Source: Rhizobium sp. Root483D2 (GTDB lineage Bacteria > Pseudomonadota > Alphaproteobacteria > Rhizobiales > Rhizobiaceae). From it: a DNA stretch of 64,000 bases. Both the position numbers and the translations under genes were made by a program. Position 1 is the stretch's first letter. Every line of letters begins with the position of its first letter. Below the pieces are notes generated by a model. The model did no database searches. It worked only from the letters and a program-made list of their open reading frames with translations, and was not told the DNA's origin. The DNA lies in NCBI RefSeq assembly GCF_001426685.1, contig NZ_LMFB01000041.1:35537-99536 (forward strand), in the 5' to 3' direction. Positions 1 through 7,527 of this stretch are shown here, piece after piece.

Positions 1-1
1 C

Positions 2-946
2 CTTTATGCCATTGCCGGTCTGGCGACGGTTGCGGATCGGGTTCCTTATTTTACAGGGACCGGCACTGCCGCTTTGGCGACCTTCACTGCATTTGGCAGA
101 TCTTTGATTGCTGCGGCCAGTGCAGCGGCGGCGCGTACCGTTCTGGGGCTCGCGCCGGTGGCCGCGTCCGGATCGGCGACCGATCTGACGACGGGCACCC
201 TCCCTGACGCCCGCCTTCGCGCCGGTCTGCAGTCGATCGCCGTGACCGTCACGGATCTTAATACATTGACGCAAACGGGTGTCTACAAAGCTGCAGCGAG
301 CGCGACGGGCTCGGCTGGTAACTCTGGCACGTACCTGCATCTCCAATTTGATGCGTCATACGCTGTGCAAGTGTTCTACCACGTATCATCGACGCTCTGC
401 TTGACACGCATCATCGCCGCCGGCGTTCCGGGTTCCTGGGAGGCTGTCTACAACACAGCTGCTTTTCTCAACCCCGTCTACGCTCAAGTAGCCGGGCCAA
501 CGGCAGACAAGGGGCAGGCGCTCGGAACGGCCGCGCGTCGCTACTCGGATGTGCGAGCGTCTGCTGTTACCGTTGGGGGGGATGCCGAAACCTCATCCGT
601 TGTTTTGATCAACGGTGCGGCTGCATCCAACAAGCTTTTCAGGTTCCGCTCCGCCAATGTGGACCGGTGGGCGCTTCTATCCGGCGCCACCACCGATAAC
701 TTCGTTTTAAATCGCTACAATGACAGCGGTGTTTTTGTCGATACGCCGATGACTGTGGACAGAACGAATGGCGTCCTCTCTCTTTTGGCCCCCCTGAAAA
801 ACCCCTCATTCACAGTTGCCACCCTCCCGGCGGCGTCGGCCTTTGCGCAGTGCCAAGCCTACGTCTCAAATGGCACCGGCAACAAGCGCCTTGCCGTCTC
901 TGACGGCACCAACTGGCGCTTTCCCGATGGCGCAATCGTTTCCTAA
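2..946 (+). CDS. Phage tail fibre C-terminal part (5' partial)
   Basis: The reading frame is open to the left edge, so only the C-terminal ~314 residues are present. An Ala/Thr/Gly-rich stretch of the kind found in tail-fibre shafts is followed by a region resembling pyocin-knob domains (VTDLNTLTQTGVYKA, then a GSWEAVYN segment), and the end carries a short motif common to phage fibre tips (KRLAVSDGTNWRFPDG). Probable role: host-receptor binding at the tail tip. It is followed 24 bp later by a small coiled-coil gene, the usual fibre-then-accessory order. Identification rests on composition and tail motifs, not on a full-length match. Confidence 0.7.
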   Translation, partial: LYAIAGLATVADRVPYFTGTGTAALATFTAFGRSLIAAASAAAARTVLGLAPVAASGSATDLTTGTLPDARLRAGLQSIAVTVTDLNTLTQTGVYKAAASATGSAGNSGTYLHLQFDASYAVQVFYHVSSTLCLTRIIAAGVPGSWEAVYNTAAFLNPVYAQVAGPTADKGQALGTAARRYSDVRASAVTVGGDAETSSVVLINGAAASNKLFRFRSANVDRWALLSGATTDNFVLNRYNDSGVFVDTPMTVDRTNGVLSLLAPLKNPSFTVATLPAASAFAQCQAYVSNGTGNKRLAVSDGTNWRFPDGAIVS

Positions 947-970
947 ACTCCATTCACTGAAGGAACTCCA

Positions 971-1474
971 ATGCCCCTTACCGACCAGACGATCCCCTAT
1001 GAAATCCTCGTCCGTTTCGACGAGGAGGGCGCCCCGAAAGGTGCGCACGTGCAGAGCCGCCGGCGCGTCATTCTTGATGGCGAGGTGCTGAAGGATGAAA
1101 TACTGCCGGCGGCCCCGCTCCAGATGGAAGGCTTTCCGACCAGCGCGATCATGACGACGGCGACGCAGGCGGCGCTTTCGCAGGTGACTGCACTGAATGC
1201 GCAGGTCGAAACTTTGCAGGGTGATCTGGAGGCCGCTCTCGCCGCAATCGAGGCAGCCCATCAAGGTCGCGACCAGGCGCTAGAGGCAAAGTCGGCAGCG
1301 GAAATGCAGGCTACGATCCTACAAACGAATCTGGACCAGAAAACTACCCAGCTGCAGGAAGCGCAGGCGACTGTCTCAGCCCTGCAGGAGGAGGCAACAT
1401 CGCGGCTCGCGCTGATCGCCGAGCTTACGGAGCAGCTTGCAACTGCTGCAAATCCCCTTTCAGCTGAAAATTAG
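971..1474 (+). CDS. Phage coiled-coil protein downstream of tail fibre
   Basis: A 167-residue protein with an AAGGA-type ribosome site just upstream. Residues ~1-60 look globular (MPLTDQTIPYEILVRFDEEG). From ~60 to ~155 it is an almost continuous Ala/Glu/Gln/Leu heptad pattern, indicating a long coiled coil, with no signal peptide or membrane segment. Position directly after the fibre gene suggests a fibre-associated protein or assembly chaperone, but no family is recognised with certainty. Its 3' end overlaps a small minus-strand frame by 15 bp. Confidence 0.65.
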   Translation: MPLTDQTIPYEILVRFDEEGAPKGAHVQSRRRVILDGEVLKDEILPAAPLQMEGFPTSAIMTTATQAALSQVTALNAQVETLQGDLEAALAAIEAAHQGRDQALEAKSAAEMQATILQTNLDQKTTQLQEAQATVSALQEEATSRLALIAELTEQLATAANPLSAEN

Positions 1475-1573
1475 CAGCGGCATTCCAAGCACAAACAGCG
1501 TTAGTGCCGCACCCGTCGTCAGCTTGACGGCTTTAACGAGCCGGTTTTTCCGGCCGTCCCAATCGTAAGTCAT
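1460..1573 (-). CDS. Possible 37-residue single-pass membrane peptide
   Basis: Short minus-strand frame. It starts MTYDWDGRKNRLVKAVKL, then has one hydrophobic helix (TTGAALTLFVLGMPLLIF) and ends at once with S-stop. A purine-rich GAGGGGCAGGA sits immediately upstream of the ATG. A charged N-terminal segment plus one C-terminal helix fits a small tail-anchored membrane protein. It overlaps the end of the coiled-coil gene by 15 bp on the other strand and reads away from the endolysin. Evidence is codon plausibility, topology and ribosome site only; function unknown. Confidence 0.45.
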   Translation of the reverse strand: MTYDWDGRKNRLVKAVKLTTGAALTLFVLGMPLLIFS

Positions 1574-1587
1574 TCCTGCCCCTCGCT

Positions 1588-1601
1588 AATTTGCACAAAT
1601 T
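1588..1601. promoter_or_regulatory. Inverted repeat in the endolysin upstream region
   Basis: Perfect 6-bp arms (AATTTG / CAAATT) separated by 2 bp, between the small minus-strand frame and the endolysin ATG. The symmetry and position fit an operator for a dimeric regulator of divergent transcription. No regulator is identified, and a chance palindrome in an AT-rich spacer is possible. Confidence 0.3.
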
Positions 1602-1649
1602 TGGTGCGAGCGGGCAAAACGTCAATCCCCACAATTTGAGGAAATCACC

Positions 1650-2342
1650 ATGAAAACGATCGCTGACATTCAGCGGCGGCTGCTTGCGCTTGGCTTCAAG
1701 GTCGGCAAGTCCGGTGCCGATGGCATCATGGGGCCGGACACTGAGAAGGCCATCACCGCTTTCAAAAAGTCGGTTGGCCTGCAGGCGCGGCCATACGTTG
1801 GCCCGCTCACGCTTGAAAAGCTGTTCGGTTACCCGGTCGCGGGGCAGAAGCCTTTGGGCTCCGGAGAGCCGCGATGGCTGACGTTTGCCCGCCGTTATTC
1901 CGGCCTACGGGAGATCAAGGGCAAGAACCACGCCCCGGAAATTCTGGAAATGTGGAAAACGCTCGGCCTACCTTTCAAGGACGATGAAACGCCCTGGTGC
2001 GCGGGCTTCATCGGGTTTGTTCTGGAAAGCTCCGGCATCACCTCGACACGCTCCGGCATGGCTCGATCCTATGAAAAGTGGGGCTTGAAGCTCGCTGGCC
2101 CGGCCGTGGGTTGCGTCGTCACGTTCAAGCGCACTGGTGGCGGTCATGTCGGGTTTGTCGTCGGCCGGGATAGCGCTGGCAATCTGATGGTTCTCGGCGG
2201 AAACCAGGCCGACGCCGTCAATATTAAACCTTTCGCAGTCTCCCGCGTCACCGGTTACTGGTGGCCGAAGGGCGAACCGTTGCCGGAAGGCGCGGTCCCG
2301 ACCGTCCAAAGCGACGGCAAACTCTCTACCAACGAAGCCTAA
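1650..2342 (+). CDS. Phage endolysin: peptidoglycan-binding domain plus CHAP/NlpC-like peptidase
   Basis: A 230-residue protein that should cleave host peptidoglycan at lysis. Residues ~3-60 match a peptidoglycan-binding type 1 fold (IADIQRRLLALGFKVG, DGIMGPDTEKAITAFKK). The rest fits a TIGR02594/CHAP-like cysteine peptidase: probable nucleophile in TPWCAGFIGFVL, histidine in GGGHVGFVVG and polar residue in GGNQ. There is no signal peptide, so export depends on a holin. It starts the plus-strand lysis cassette with the lipoprotein and small membrane proteins downstream at short spacing. Confidence 0.85.
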   Translation: MKTIADIQRRLLALGFKVGKSGADGIMGPDTEKAITAFKKSVGLQARPYVGPLTLEKLFGYPVAGQKPLGSGEPRWLTFARRYSGLREIKGKNHAPEILEMWKTLGLPFKDDETPWCAGFIGFVLESSGITSTRSGMARSYEKWGLKLAGPAVGCVVTFKRTGGGHVGFVVGRDSAGNLMVLGGNQADAVNIKPFAVSRVTGYWWPKGEPLPEGAVPTVQSDGKLSTNEA

Positions 2343-2368
2343 CCCGCCCTTAACATCAAGGAACTATC

Positions 2369-2686
2369 ATGCGCTCTCTGCTCATCGTAGCAGCGGCATG
2401 CATTACGCTGTCCGCTTGCACCACCACATCGATCGACACTGCGATCCAGACCAATCTGCCAAAAGCCTGCCAGATCGTCGAGACGGCCCGCGTGGCGTTC
2501 TTGGCCGCTGCGGCAACCGGCAACGTCAAACCCCGCACCGTTGCGAAGGTGGAAGCGGCTTATGGCGGCGTTGTCATCATCTGCGCCAACCCTGCCGGCG
2601 TCACGGCCGCTGATGCGCTTGTCCGTGTCGTCTCCGCTTCCGTCATCATCTCGGCCGCGCTTAAGGAAGCGCAGACCGCCGAATAA
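2369..2686 (+). CDS. Small phage lipoprotein, possible outer spanin
   Basis: A 105-residue protein with a short signal peptide and a clear lipobox (ITLSAC, Cys-16), so it is predicted to be lipidated and periplasmic. The mature part is Ala/Val-rich with two cysteines (KACQIVETA, VIICANPAG) that could form a disulfide. It lies 26 bp after the endolysin and 14 bp before a two-helix membrane protein. Lysis-cassette lipoproteins often act as outer spanins, but the proline-rich composition of classical Rz1 is absent, so the role is inferred from position. Confidence 0.65.
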   Translation: MRSLLIVAAACITLSACTTTSIDTAIQTNLPKACQIVETARVAFLAAAATGNVKPRTVAKVEAAYGGVVIICANPAGVTAADALVRVVSASVIISAALKEAQTAE

Positions 2687-2700
2687 TTGGAGAAACTGCT

Positions 2701-3006
2701 ATGAACCTCACCAGCTACGTCCCGGTTGTCGTCCGGTATGCCATCGTCTCGCTGATGGCCGCCATGTTCACGCATGGATGGCTTTCGCCCGAGCACAACG
2801 CCATCCTGGGTGAAAATCTCGATATCATCGTCTCCGCGCTCGTCGGTCTGCTGACCGTCGTCTGGGCTCTGGTGAAGCGCCCCTCCGCGAAGGCGATGGA
2901 GGCTGCCAAGGAAATTGATTCGCAGATCCCGGCGAACCAAGACGTGGTGATCAAAACACCTGGCAACGCGCCCGACATCACGGTGTCGGCGCCGGGGCAG
3001 AAATAA
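2701..3006 (+). CDS. Holin-like phage membrane protein
   Basis: A 101-residue protein with two predicted membrane helices (~8-26 and ~41-60) and a charged, soluble C-terminal tail ending in APGQK. Size, two-helix topology and position right after endolysin and lipoprotein fit a holin that releases the endolysin at lysis. I am fairly confident of the topology and less so of the name; a general phage membrane protein is the alternative. The next gene starts 4 bp after its stop. Confidence 0.65.
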   Translation: MNLTSYVPVVVRYAIVSLMAAMFTHGWLSPEHNAILGENLDIIVSALVGLLTVVWALVKRPSAKAMEAAKEIDSQIPANQDVVIKTPGNAPDITVSAPGQK

Positions 3007-3010
3007 CCGG

Positions 3011-3469
3011 ATGCTTATCACCCACATCCGCCAAAACTTCGCAGCGTCTTTCTATCCAAGGCGCTCGGAGTGGATTGCCGCATTCACTCTGTTTGGAACG
3101 GGGTGGATGCTCTCGGCAAATCCCGACCTTATGGCGACCGCAAAGACACAGGCCTACAATCTGCTGCAGATGATAGCTCCGCAGCCGGTTTGGTCCGTTG
3201 TGCTGATGGTGTTTGCGTTCGCCCGCCTTCTTGTCCTCCTGGTCAACGGGGCTTGGCGACGAAGCCCCTACATGCGGGCGGCGATGGCGTTCTTGTCCTG
3301 CTTCTTGTGGACGCAGATTGTTCTTTCTTTTGCCCAGACGTTTGGTTTCGCCTTCATCCTGGCCGTGGGCTTCCTCGGCATGGATATGCTCAACATCATG
3401 TGCGCCATGGGCGATGCCCGCTCGATAGATCATGCTCATGCGCGGAGAAATGCCGGTGACGATCAATGA
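3011..3469 (+). CDS. Phage integral membrane protein
   Basis: A 152-residue protein with about four hydrophobic segments (~20-37, 62-80, 88-105, 108-128), aromatic residues at helix ends and a hydrophilic His/Arg-rich tail (SIDHAHARRNAGDDQ). It is not recognised as a named family. Tight packing with the holin-like gene upstream (4-bp gap) and overlap with the next small gene suggest co-expression in the lysis module, possibly as an antiholin or accessory membrane factor. Confidence 0.6.
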   Translation: MLITHIRQNFAASFYPRRSEWIAAFTLFGTGWMLSANPDLMATAKTQAYNLLQMIAPQPVWSVVLMVFAFARLLVLLVNGAWRRSPYMRAAMAFLSCFLWTQIVLSFAQTFGFAFILAVGFLGMDMLNIMCAMGDARSIDHAHARRNAGDDQ

Positions 3470-3749
3470 ATTTTTGACCTACGCCGGCGTGTTCTTCGGC
3501 GGGCTACTCATGGCGCTCGCCGGATACCGCAAGAAGCCAACACAGAATGCAGTTGATCCGGTGGTTGCCAGCGTCGGACTGGAATTTGGCAATCGAATGC
3601 AGATGGATGAACTGATAGTGGAGACGAAACGAGTTGCCGACGGCGTTGCCGGCGTGGCGGCTAGCCTTGCGATTTTGGCTGATCGGGAGAGAGCAGACAT
3701 CAAGGACGCGCTGGAAGATTTGCTCGAGCGTATTCCGGACCGGAGGTAA
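3432..3749 (+). CDS. Small phage membrane-anchored protein
   Basis: Up to 105 residues with one N-terminal helix (FLTYAGVFFGGLLMALAGY) followed by a basic, then acidic helical soluble part (ETKRVADGVAGVAASL, DIKDALEDLLERI). It overlaps the preceding gene by 38 bp if it starts at 3432, or by 20 bp if it starts at the ATG at 3450, which has GGAG two bases upstream; the start is unsettled. Topology resembles inner-spanin-like or small holin-associated proteins, but no family is recognised. It is the last plus-strand gene of the lysis cassette. Confidence 0.55.
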   Translation: MLMRGEMPVTINEFLTYAGVFFGGLLMALAGYRKKPTQNAVDPVVASVGLEFGNRMQMDELIVETKRVADGVAGVAASLAILADRERADIKDALEDLLERIPDRR

Positions 3750-3839
3750 GTATGGTGCGATGGTCACTCCTACTCTTTCGACCTTCCCAATAATCAGCCG
3801 TAAGTGCTCTGTGCAGCGCCACTCGGTTTCACCTCGAAC

Positions 3840-4586
3840 TCACTCGTCTGGGTCCGCTCGGTTCGGTAGGTTATAGCCAGATGTATGGATGCTTCCTGAC
3901 GTATTTTCCCAATATGAGCGCACAGCTTCAGCGGAGTGGTAGAATTTCTCTGGTTGAAACGGTGAGCTTTCAATAGCATTTTTTAATCTTAAGTCGGAGA
4001 TACGTTCTTCTATTTGAACGCAAAGCGCGGCGTCTTTTTCTTCGATGATTTTGGTGATTGTTTCTAAGCTTCTGGAAATCACCTCAGTCAGATCGGCGAC
4101 AATATCTAAGTTGTAAATGGACCGTATCGAGCAGAAAGCGAGGCCTTCATGATCATCGGTAACAATATACGTCGGTCTTTCTTTGACCCAATCACGACCC
4201 GAAAAGAAGATCGGATCTCCAAAGTGAGCGATCACTTTGTCCCGAAGGTCAACGACCCGTGCATGGCAGGCTTTGTGACGCGACGTAAAATCTTTTGTAG
4301 CGCCGACGTTAGATCTGCGGCTTTGTTTTGAATGGCATGAACGAGTGTACATAAGTACGGCATGTGTGACCAAGGCCTCTCCATAGGCTTTTCTCATTTC
4401 CGCAAATTCATGTATGTTCTTCAATGTAGTTATTGAGTTACTTGCAGACCTTAAATCATTTCTTGTCGAGCAGCAGCTATCATACTGCCGTATTAGCCGA
4501 CAAAAATCCGCGAAATCAGTTACTTTTTCCAGTTTTTCTCTAACTAGTCTAAAATCTATAGCGTATTTTTTCACGGATGCGTCCAT
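3840..4586 (-). CDS. Unknown prophage cargo protein with HEPN-like RxxxxxH motif
   Basis: A 248-residue, mostly helical, Cys-containing soluble protein without signal peptide. The DNA is visibly AT-richer than both the lysis genes and the host genes, which suggests recent acquisition. A central segment (RHKACHARVVDLRDKVIAHF) carries LRDKVIAH, matching the Rx4-6H pattern of HEPN ribonuclease-type domains in toxins and anti-phage systems. That is motif-level similarity only. It is minus strand, opposite the lysis genes, in the usual place for cargo genes expressed from the lysogen. The ATG has no convincing ribosome site: a terminator-like hairpin and T-run end two bases upstream. Confidence 0.6.
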   Translation of the reverse strand: MDASVKKYAIDFRLVREKLEKVTDFADFCRLIRQYDSCCSTRNDLRSASNSITTLKNIHEFAEMRKAYGEALVTHAVLMYTRSCHSKQSRRSNVGATKDFTSRHKACHARVVDLRDKVIAHFGDPIFFSGRDWVKERPTYIVTDDHEGLAFCSIRSIYNLDIVADLTEVISRSLETITKIIEEKDAALCVQIEERISDLRLKNAIESSPFQPEKFYHSAEAVRSYWENTSGSIHTSGYNLPNRADPDE

Positions 4587-4588
4587 TC

Positions 4589-4610
4589 AAAAAAAGAGGC
4601 GACACGCGCC
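4589..4610 (-). terminator. Terminator-like hairpin ending against the cargo gene start
   Basis: On the minus strand a 4-bp GC stem (GGCG / CGCC, 5-base loop) is followed by TC and seven T, ending two bases before the ATG of the HEPN-like gene. It lies just downstream of the 97-residue gene and would end that transcript. The stem is short, so efficiency is uncertain. Confidence 0.35.
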
Positions 4611-4640
4611 GCTACGTTCAGGATTGAGTTGTTCGAGGGT

Positions 4641-4934
4641 TCAATTGCGCGATTTCATTTTACGCAAGCTCAGCTCCCAGTATCCCTCGACCTTTTGCGT
4701 GGCAAGCCGAGCTGTCGCCTCATAGCCAGCGTTCGGAGTTGGCGGGCTGCCCATGTGTGTTTTAGGGTACCAGCCTGCCCAGTGCCATTTCCCCTTCGTC
4801 GGCCCAGCCGTTTCCTTCCTGATCCGACCGATCGGCAGCACGCCATCCATTCCGATCCAATCCAAGTCCGTGGGCGGGTCGTTTTCATCTAGCTGGGTGC
4901 GGCGCCATTTGTATTTGGGCTGGTAGTCCGTCAT
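4641..4934 (-). CDS. Small conserved prophage protein, unknown function
   Basis: A 97-residue basic protein, rich in Trp, Tyr and Pro (DLDWIGMDGVLPIGRI, KGKWHWAGWYPKTH). No membrane segment or recognised enzyme motif. The hydrophilic, aromatic-rich profile fits small conserved proteins near integrases in rhizobial prophages, but I cannot name a family. Its ATG overlaps the stop of the upstream 77-residue gene by 4 bp, indicating translational coupling. Confidence 0.6.
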   Translation of the reverse strand: MTDYQPKYKWRRTQLDENDPPTDLDWIGMDGVLPIGRIRKETAGPTKGKWHWAGWYPKTHMGSPPTPNAGYEATARLATQKVEGYWELSLRKMKSRN

Positions 4935-5164
4935 CGGCTTTTTATCGTTCGCGCAATCTCGTCGTCTGTCTCAGCGTTCGCCATGATCATGAGGACCTGG
5001 TTATCGGCCAGCTCGACCATGGCCGTTGCCGCTTCGTCGAGTGCCCATCCTGCTGCGACGGCATCATCGAGCACTGCCCTGAAGCGCTCCTCCATTAACA
5101 TCTGGCAGTGAAGGTGACGGTCGGGGTAGGGGCCGGACTGAGCAGGGGGCATGATGGCGCGCAT
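4931..5164 (-). CDS. Small prophage protein, unknown function
   Basis: A 77-residue protein with a helical middle (MEERFRAVLDDAVAAGWALD, EAATAMVELADNQ). No membrane segment. The ATG has a very strong ribosome site (AGGAGGA, about 8 bases upstream), and that site is half of an inverted repeat. It is first in a two-gene minus-strand unit with the 97-residue gene. Regulatory or accessory phage function is possible; nothing more can be said. Confidence 0.6.
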   Translation of the reverse strand: MRAIMPPAQSGPYPDRHLHCQMLMEERFRAVLDDAVAAGWALDEAATAMVELADNQVLMIMANAETDDEIARTIKSR

Positions 5165-5170
5165 GGCAAT

Positions 5171-5187
5171 TCCTCCTGAATGGAGGA
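5171..5187 (-). promoter_or_regulatory. Ribosome-site-sequestering hairpin
   Basis: Perfect 6-bp arms TCCTCC / GGAGGA with a 5-base loop, directly upstream of the 77-residue gene. On the minus-strand transcript the GGAGGA arm is the ribosome site itself, so pairing would hide it. This could limit translation of the coupled pair. The structure is read by eye. Confidence 0.4.
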
Positions 5188-5426
5188 TAGAGAGCGATGG
5201 TCAAAAGGCGAGGCCTACCGATACCGTCTGGACACAATTTCGAAAAGCATAATGAATGCTGACGAACAATCAGTGTCGAGAAAATCGCCGAGCCGTTGGA
5301 TAGGTTCACTTTCCGTAGCTCGGCACGGAGGACTATTTTTCACTCTGATCAGCAACCCATGAATAGCACGAACTGCACTGAACCTATGCAATCGGACGGC
5401 ACGGCCTATAATCCCCGTTCGCAGGG

Positions 5427-6314
5427 TTAACTCCATCCTTTGATCGCCGCTTTTGCTGCGTTGTCGTAGCTCGGCGTCAACTGGGCGCGGCTTATGCCTT
5501 CTCTATCCAAAAGACCAATCAAGGATTTTGCTTCCGCACTGGGAAGCGTCAGTTTTGTTAAAATTGGCTCGTCCAAAAACGCGTGCACTGTTTCCAAGTC
5601 TGGCCATTTTCCTCTTCCAAGGAAATATTGAGTCGAGTTTTGGATATCGGAAAATAGGCCTTTTTGAGCAAATAAATAGTGGTTGTCCCTCTCATGGAAC
5701 TTGATGAGATGGATGCCAATATTGTCAAAGCCTATCTCTTTTGACGCCCTAGGGAACAGTATCGATTCCTTGATTGCCCAAACGCAAATCTTTTCGCCTC
5801 TGGGCTCTTCCGCGGCAAAAAAAGCAGCGACCAAAGGGTTTTCAGTCCAGTCGAGTAGTCCGGTCGGAATGCCGTGGTGTTGGGCTATCGCAGAGAGAGT
5901 CTGAGGTGGTGGCGATGGGGGCCATATTAGGCTGGACCGATCGGTCGGTTGCCGATGCAAGTAAGGCACCGGTAGCCCTATCTTGCGGCATGTTTCCGAA
6001 AAAATTGCTAGAGCGTCGGCAAGCGCGTTGTTCCAAGCTATTAGTTTTTTATCATCATCGCTTTCATCATTTGCATATTTCAGGCTTCCGTTTCTAATTC
6101 GTTCTTCAATCCTGTTGATGAGTGGCGTGAGAAGATTATGATCGCCCAGTTCGCGATGCCCTGACGGGAGAAGTAACCAGTCTGCATTGGCATGCCCTCG
6201 AAAGTAACTTCTTGTCGAAATTTGACCGCCATCCCACCATAAGTCATTTGATAGCCTCAATGCGGAAAGCAGTTCTTTCGCAGTCTTAAATTCGATAATG
6301 TTTATTTCTGCCAT
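5427..6314 (-). CDS. FRG-domain protein (prophage cargo)
   Basis: A 295-residue protein with the hallmarks of the FRG family: an N-terminal FRG core (TRSYFRGHANADWLLLPS, ~35-52) and the conserved block AQHHGIPTGLLDWTENPLVA about 100 residues later, followed by AAFFAAEE. FRG proteins are uncharacterised enzymatically but recur in prophages and defence islands. No signal peptide. The DNA is AT-richer than the host flanks. It sits alone between two intergenic stretches of 130-260 bp, upstream of the integrase, so it probably has its own promoter and is expressed in the lysogen. Function is unknown; a role against competing phages is inference from context. Confidence 0.8.
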   Translation of the reverse strand: MAEINIIEFKTAKELLSALRLSNDLWWDGGQISTRSYFRGHANADWLLLPSGHRELGDHNLLTPLINRIEERIRNGSLKYANDESDDDKKLIAWNNALADALAIFSETCRKIGLPVPYLHRQPTDRSSLIWPPSPPPQTLSAIAQHHGIPTGLLDWTENPLVAAFFAAEEPRGEKICVWAIKESILFPRASKEIGFDNIGIHLIKFHERDNHYLFAQKGLFSDIQNSTQYFLGRGKWPDLETVHAFLDEPILTKLTLPSAEAKSLIGLLDREGISRAQLTPSYDNAAKAAIKGWS

Positions 6315-6447
6315 TTTCGGTACCGATTTAAATTATACTCAATCTGAGACGGCGCGGGTTACCCCGTCGTAAGATACCGTTATATCGCACGAATAGTACT
6401 GTACCAGCGTTGCGCGCTCATTGCATGAGTCATGTGATACATGGCGA

Positions 6448-7527
6448 CTACTCCTTACAGGGCGGTCTCCGTGCCCAATTCACGTATTTGTCTATGTCAC
6501 GGGATTTCAGGTGAGCGTAACGTTTCAAGGAATTCCATGAGCGGTGTCCTGACACGGTCGCAACATGCGGTATGGACCATCCCAACTCGAAGAGGCGTGA
6601 TATCCCTTCATGGCGCAGGTCATGAAAATGAAGATCGTCGATATCCAGAAGGCTGCAGGCCCTGGTGAACGAGGTGCTGACTGATTTAGCTTCGTAGGGA
6701 AAGATGCGATCATCGTTCTGATGAGGAACAGCCTTTAGAACTGCCAAGGCCTCGGGTACTAGGTCGCACCAGACATGGTTACCGATCTTCTCACCCGGAT
6801 TTTTCATGTCGCGCACCAGGACCCGTCCATGTTCGACATCGAGATCAGACCAAGTTATCCGGCAAACCTCGTCCTGGCGCCGCGTCGAAAACAGAGCAAA
6901 CAATATGATTGATGACATCGGCGCCATGGTTGGTACGCGGATCTGTCGATCTTCATAGTGAGCAAGTATCTTGTCCAGCTCCTCAATCGTTGGCCGCCGG
7001 TCACGCTCTTTTGACCTGCCTGCTGTTCCTAAGCGCTTCAGCACTTTTTGCGCGTCGAGCATGGCGGTATAGTTTAGTTCAATACCCCAGGCGGGCTTGG
7101 CAATAGCGAAGATGGTTGAGAGGTGTGACAGATAATTTCCAACCGTTTGCGGCTGCCGCCCGTCGCCTAATTCCTGCGCGAACTCAACGATATCGGCACT
7201 TCCGATATCTCGGCATTTCATAGAGGCGATTTGAAAATCTTTAATGGATTTGAGCACCTGTGCCTTCGTCTTGCCGTATGACTTCTGGCTCTCGCTAACG
7301 TAACGATCGATGGCATCCGCCAAGGTAATATTAGGGTTCTTGCCGGTCGAAAGCGCGCCAGGCGCACTCAGTTCGTTTTCGCGCTTTTTCAGCCAGGCGT
7401 TGGCCGCCGGACGGCGCTCGAAGGTTTGCGCCTCCGAGTGAGCGATTTTGCCGTCTCGCTTTATCCTGATTTGCGCAGTATAAGATTTCGACCCATTCGC
7501 TCGTTTTCTCTCGGTTATCGTACCCAT
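6448..7527 (-). CDS. int: Tyrosine integrase, dusA-associated type
   Basis: Catalyses excision and integration of the prophage. A 359-residue protein starting MGTITERKR; a longer frame exists upstream, but this start gives the usual length. The N-terminal part is an arm-type binding region plus SAM-like helices. The catalytic domain shows the expected set: Arg in STRRQDEVCRITW, Lys in DMKNPGEK, His/Arg in HFHDLRHEG, GH in TVSGHRSWN and nucleophile Tyr in LKRYAHL. All six are present, so it looks active. It is the last prophage gene and points away from dusA, the usual arrangement for integrases targeting dusA. Confidence 0.92.
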   Translation of the reverse strand: MGTITERKRANGSKSYTAQIRIKRDGKIAHSEAQTFERRPAANAWLKKRENELSAPGALSTGKNPNITLADAIDRYVSESQKSYGKTKAQVLKSIKDFQIASMKCRDIGSADIVEFAQELGDGRQPQTVGNYLSHLSTIFAIAKPAWGIELNYTAMLDAQKVLKRLGTAGRSKERDRRPTIEELDKILAHYEDRQIRVPTMAPMSSIILFALFSTRRQDEVCRITWSDLDVEHGRVLVRDMKNPGEKIGNHVWCDLVPEALAVLKAVPHQNDDRIFPYEAKSVSTSFTRACSLLDIDDLHFHDLRHEGISRLFELGWSIPHVATVSGHRSWNSLKRYAHLKSRDIDKYVNWARRPPCKE

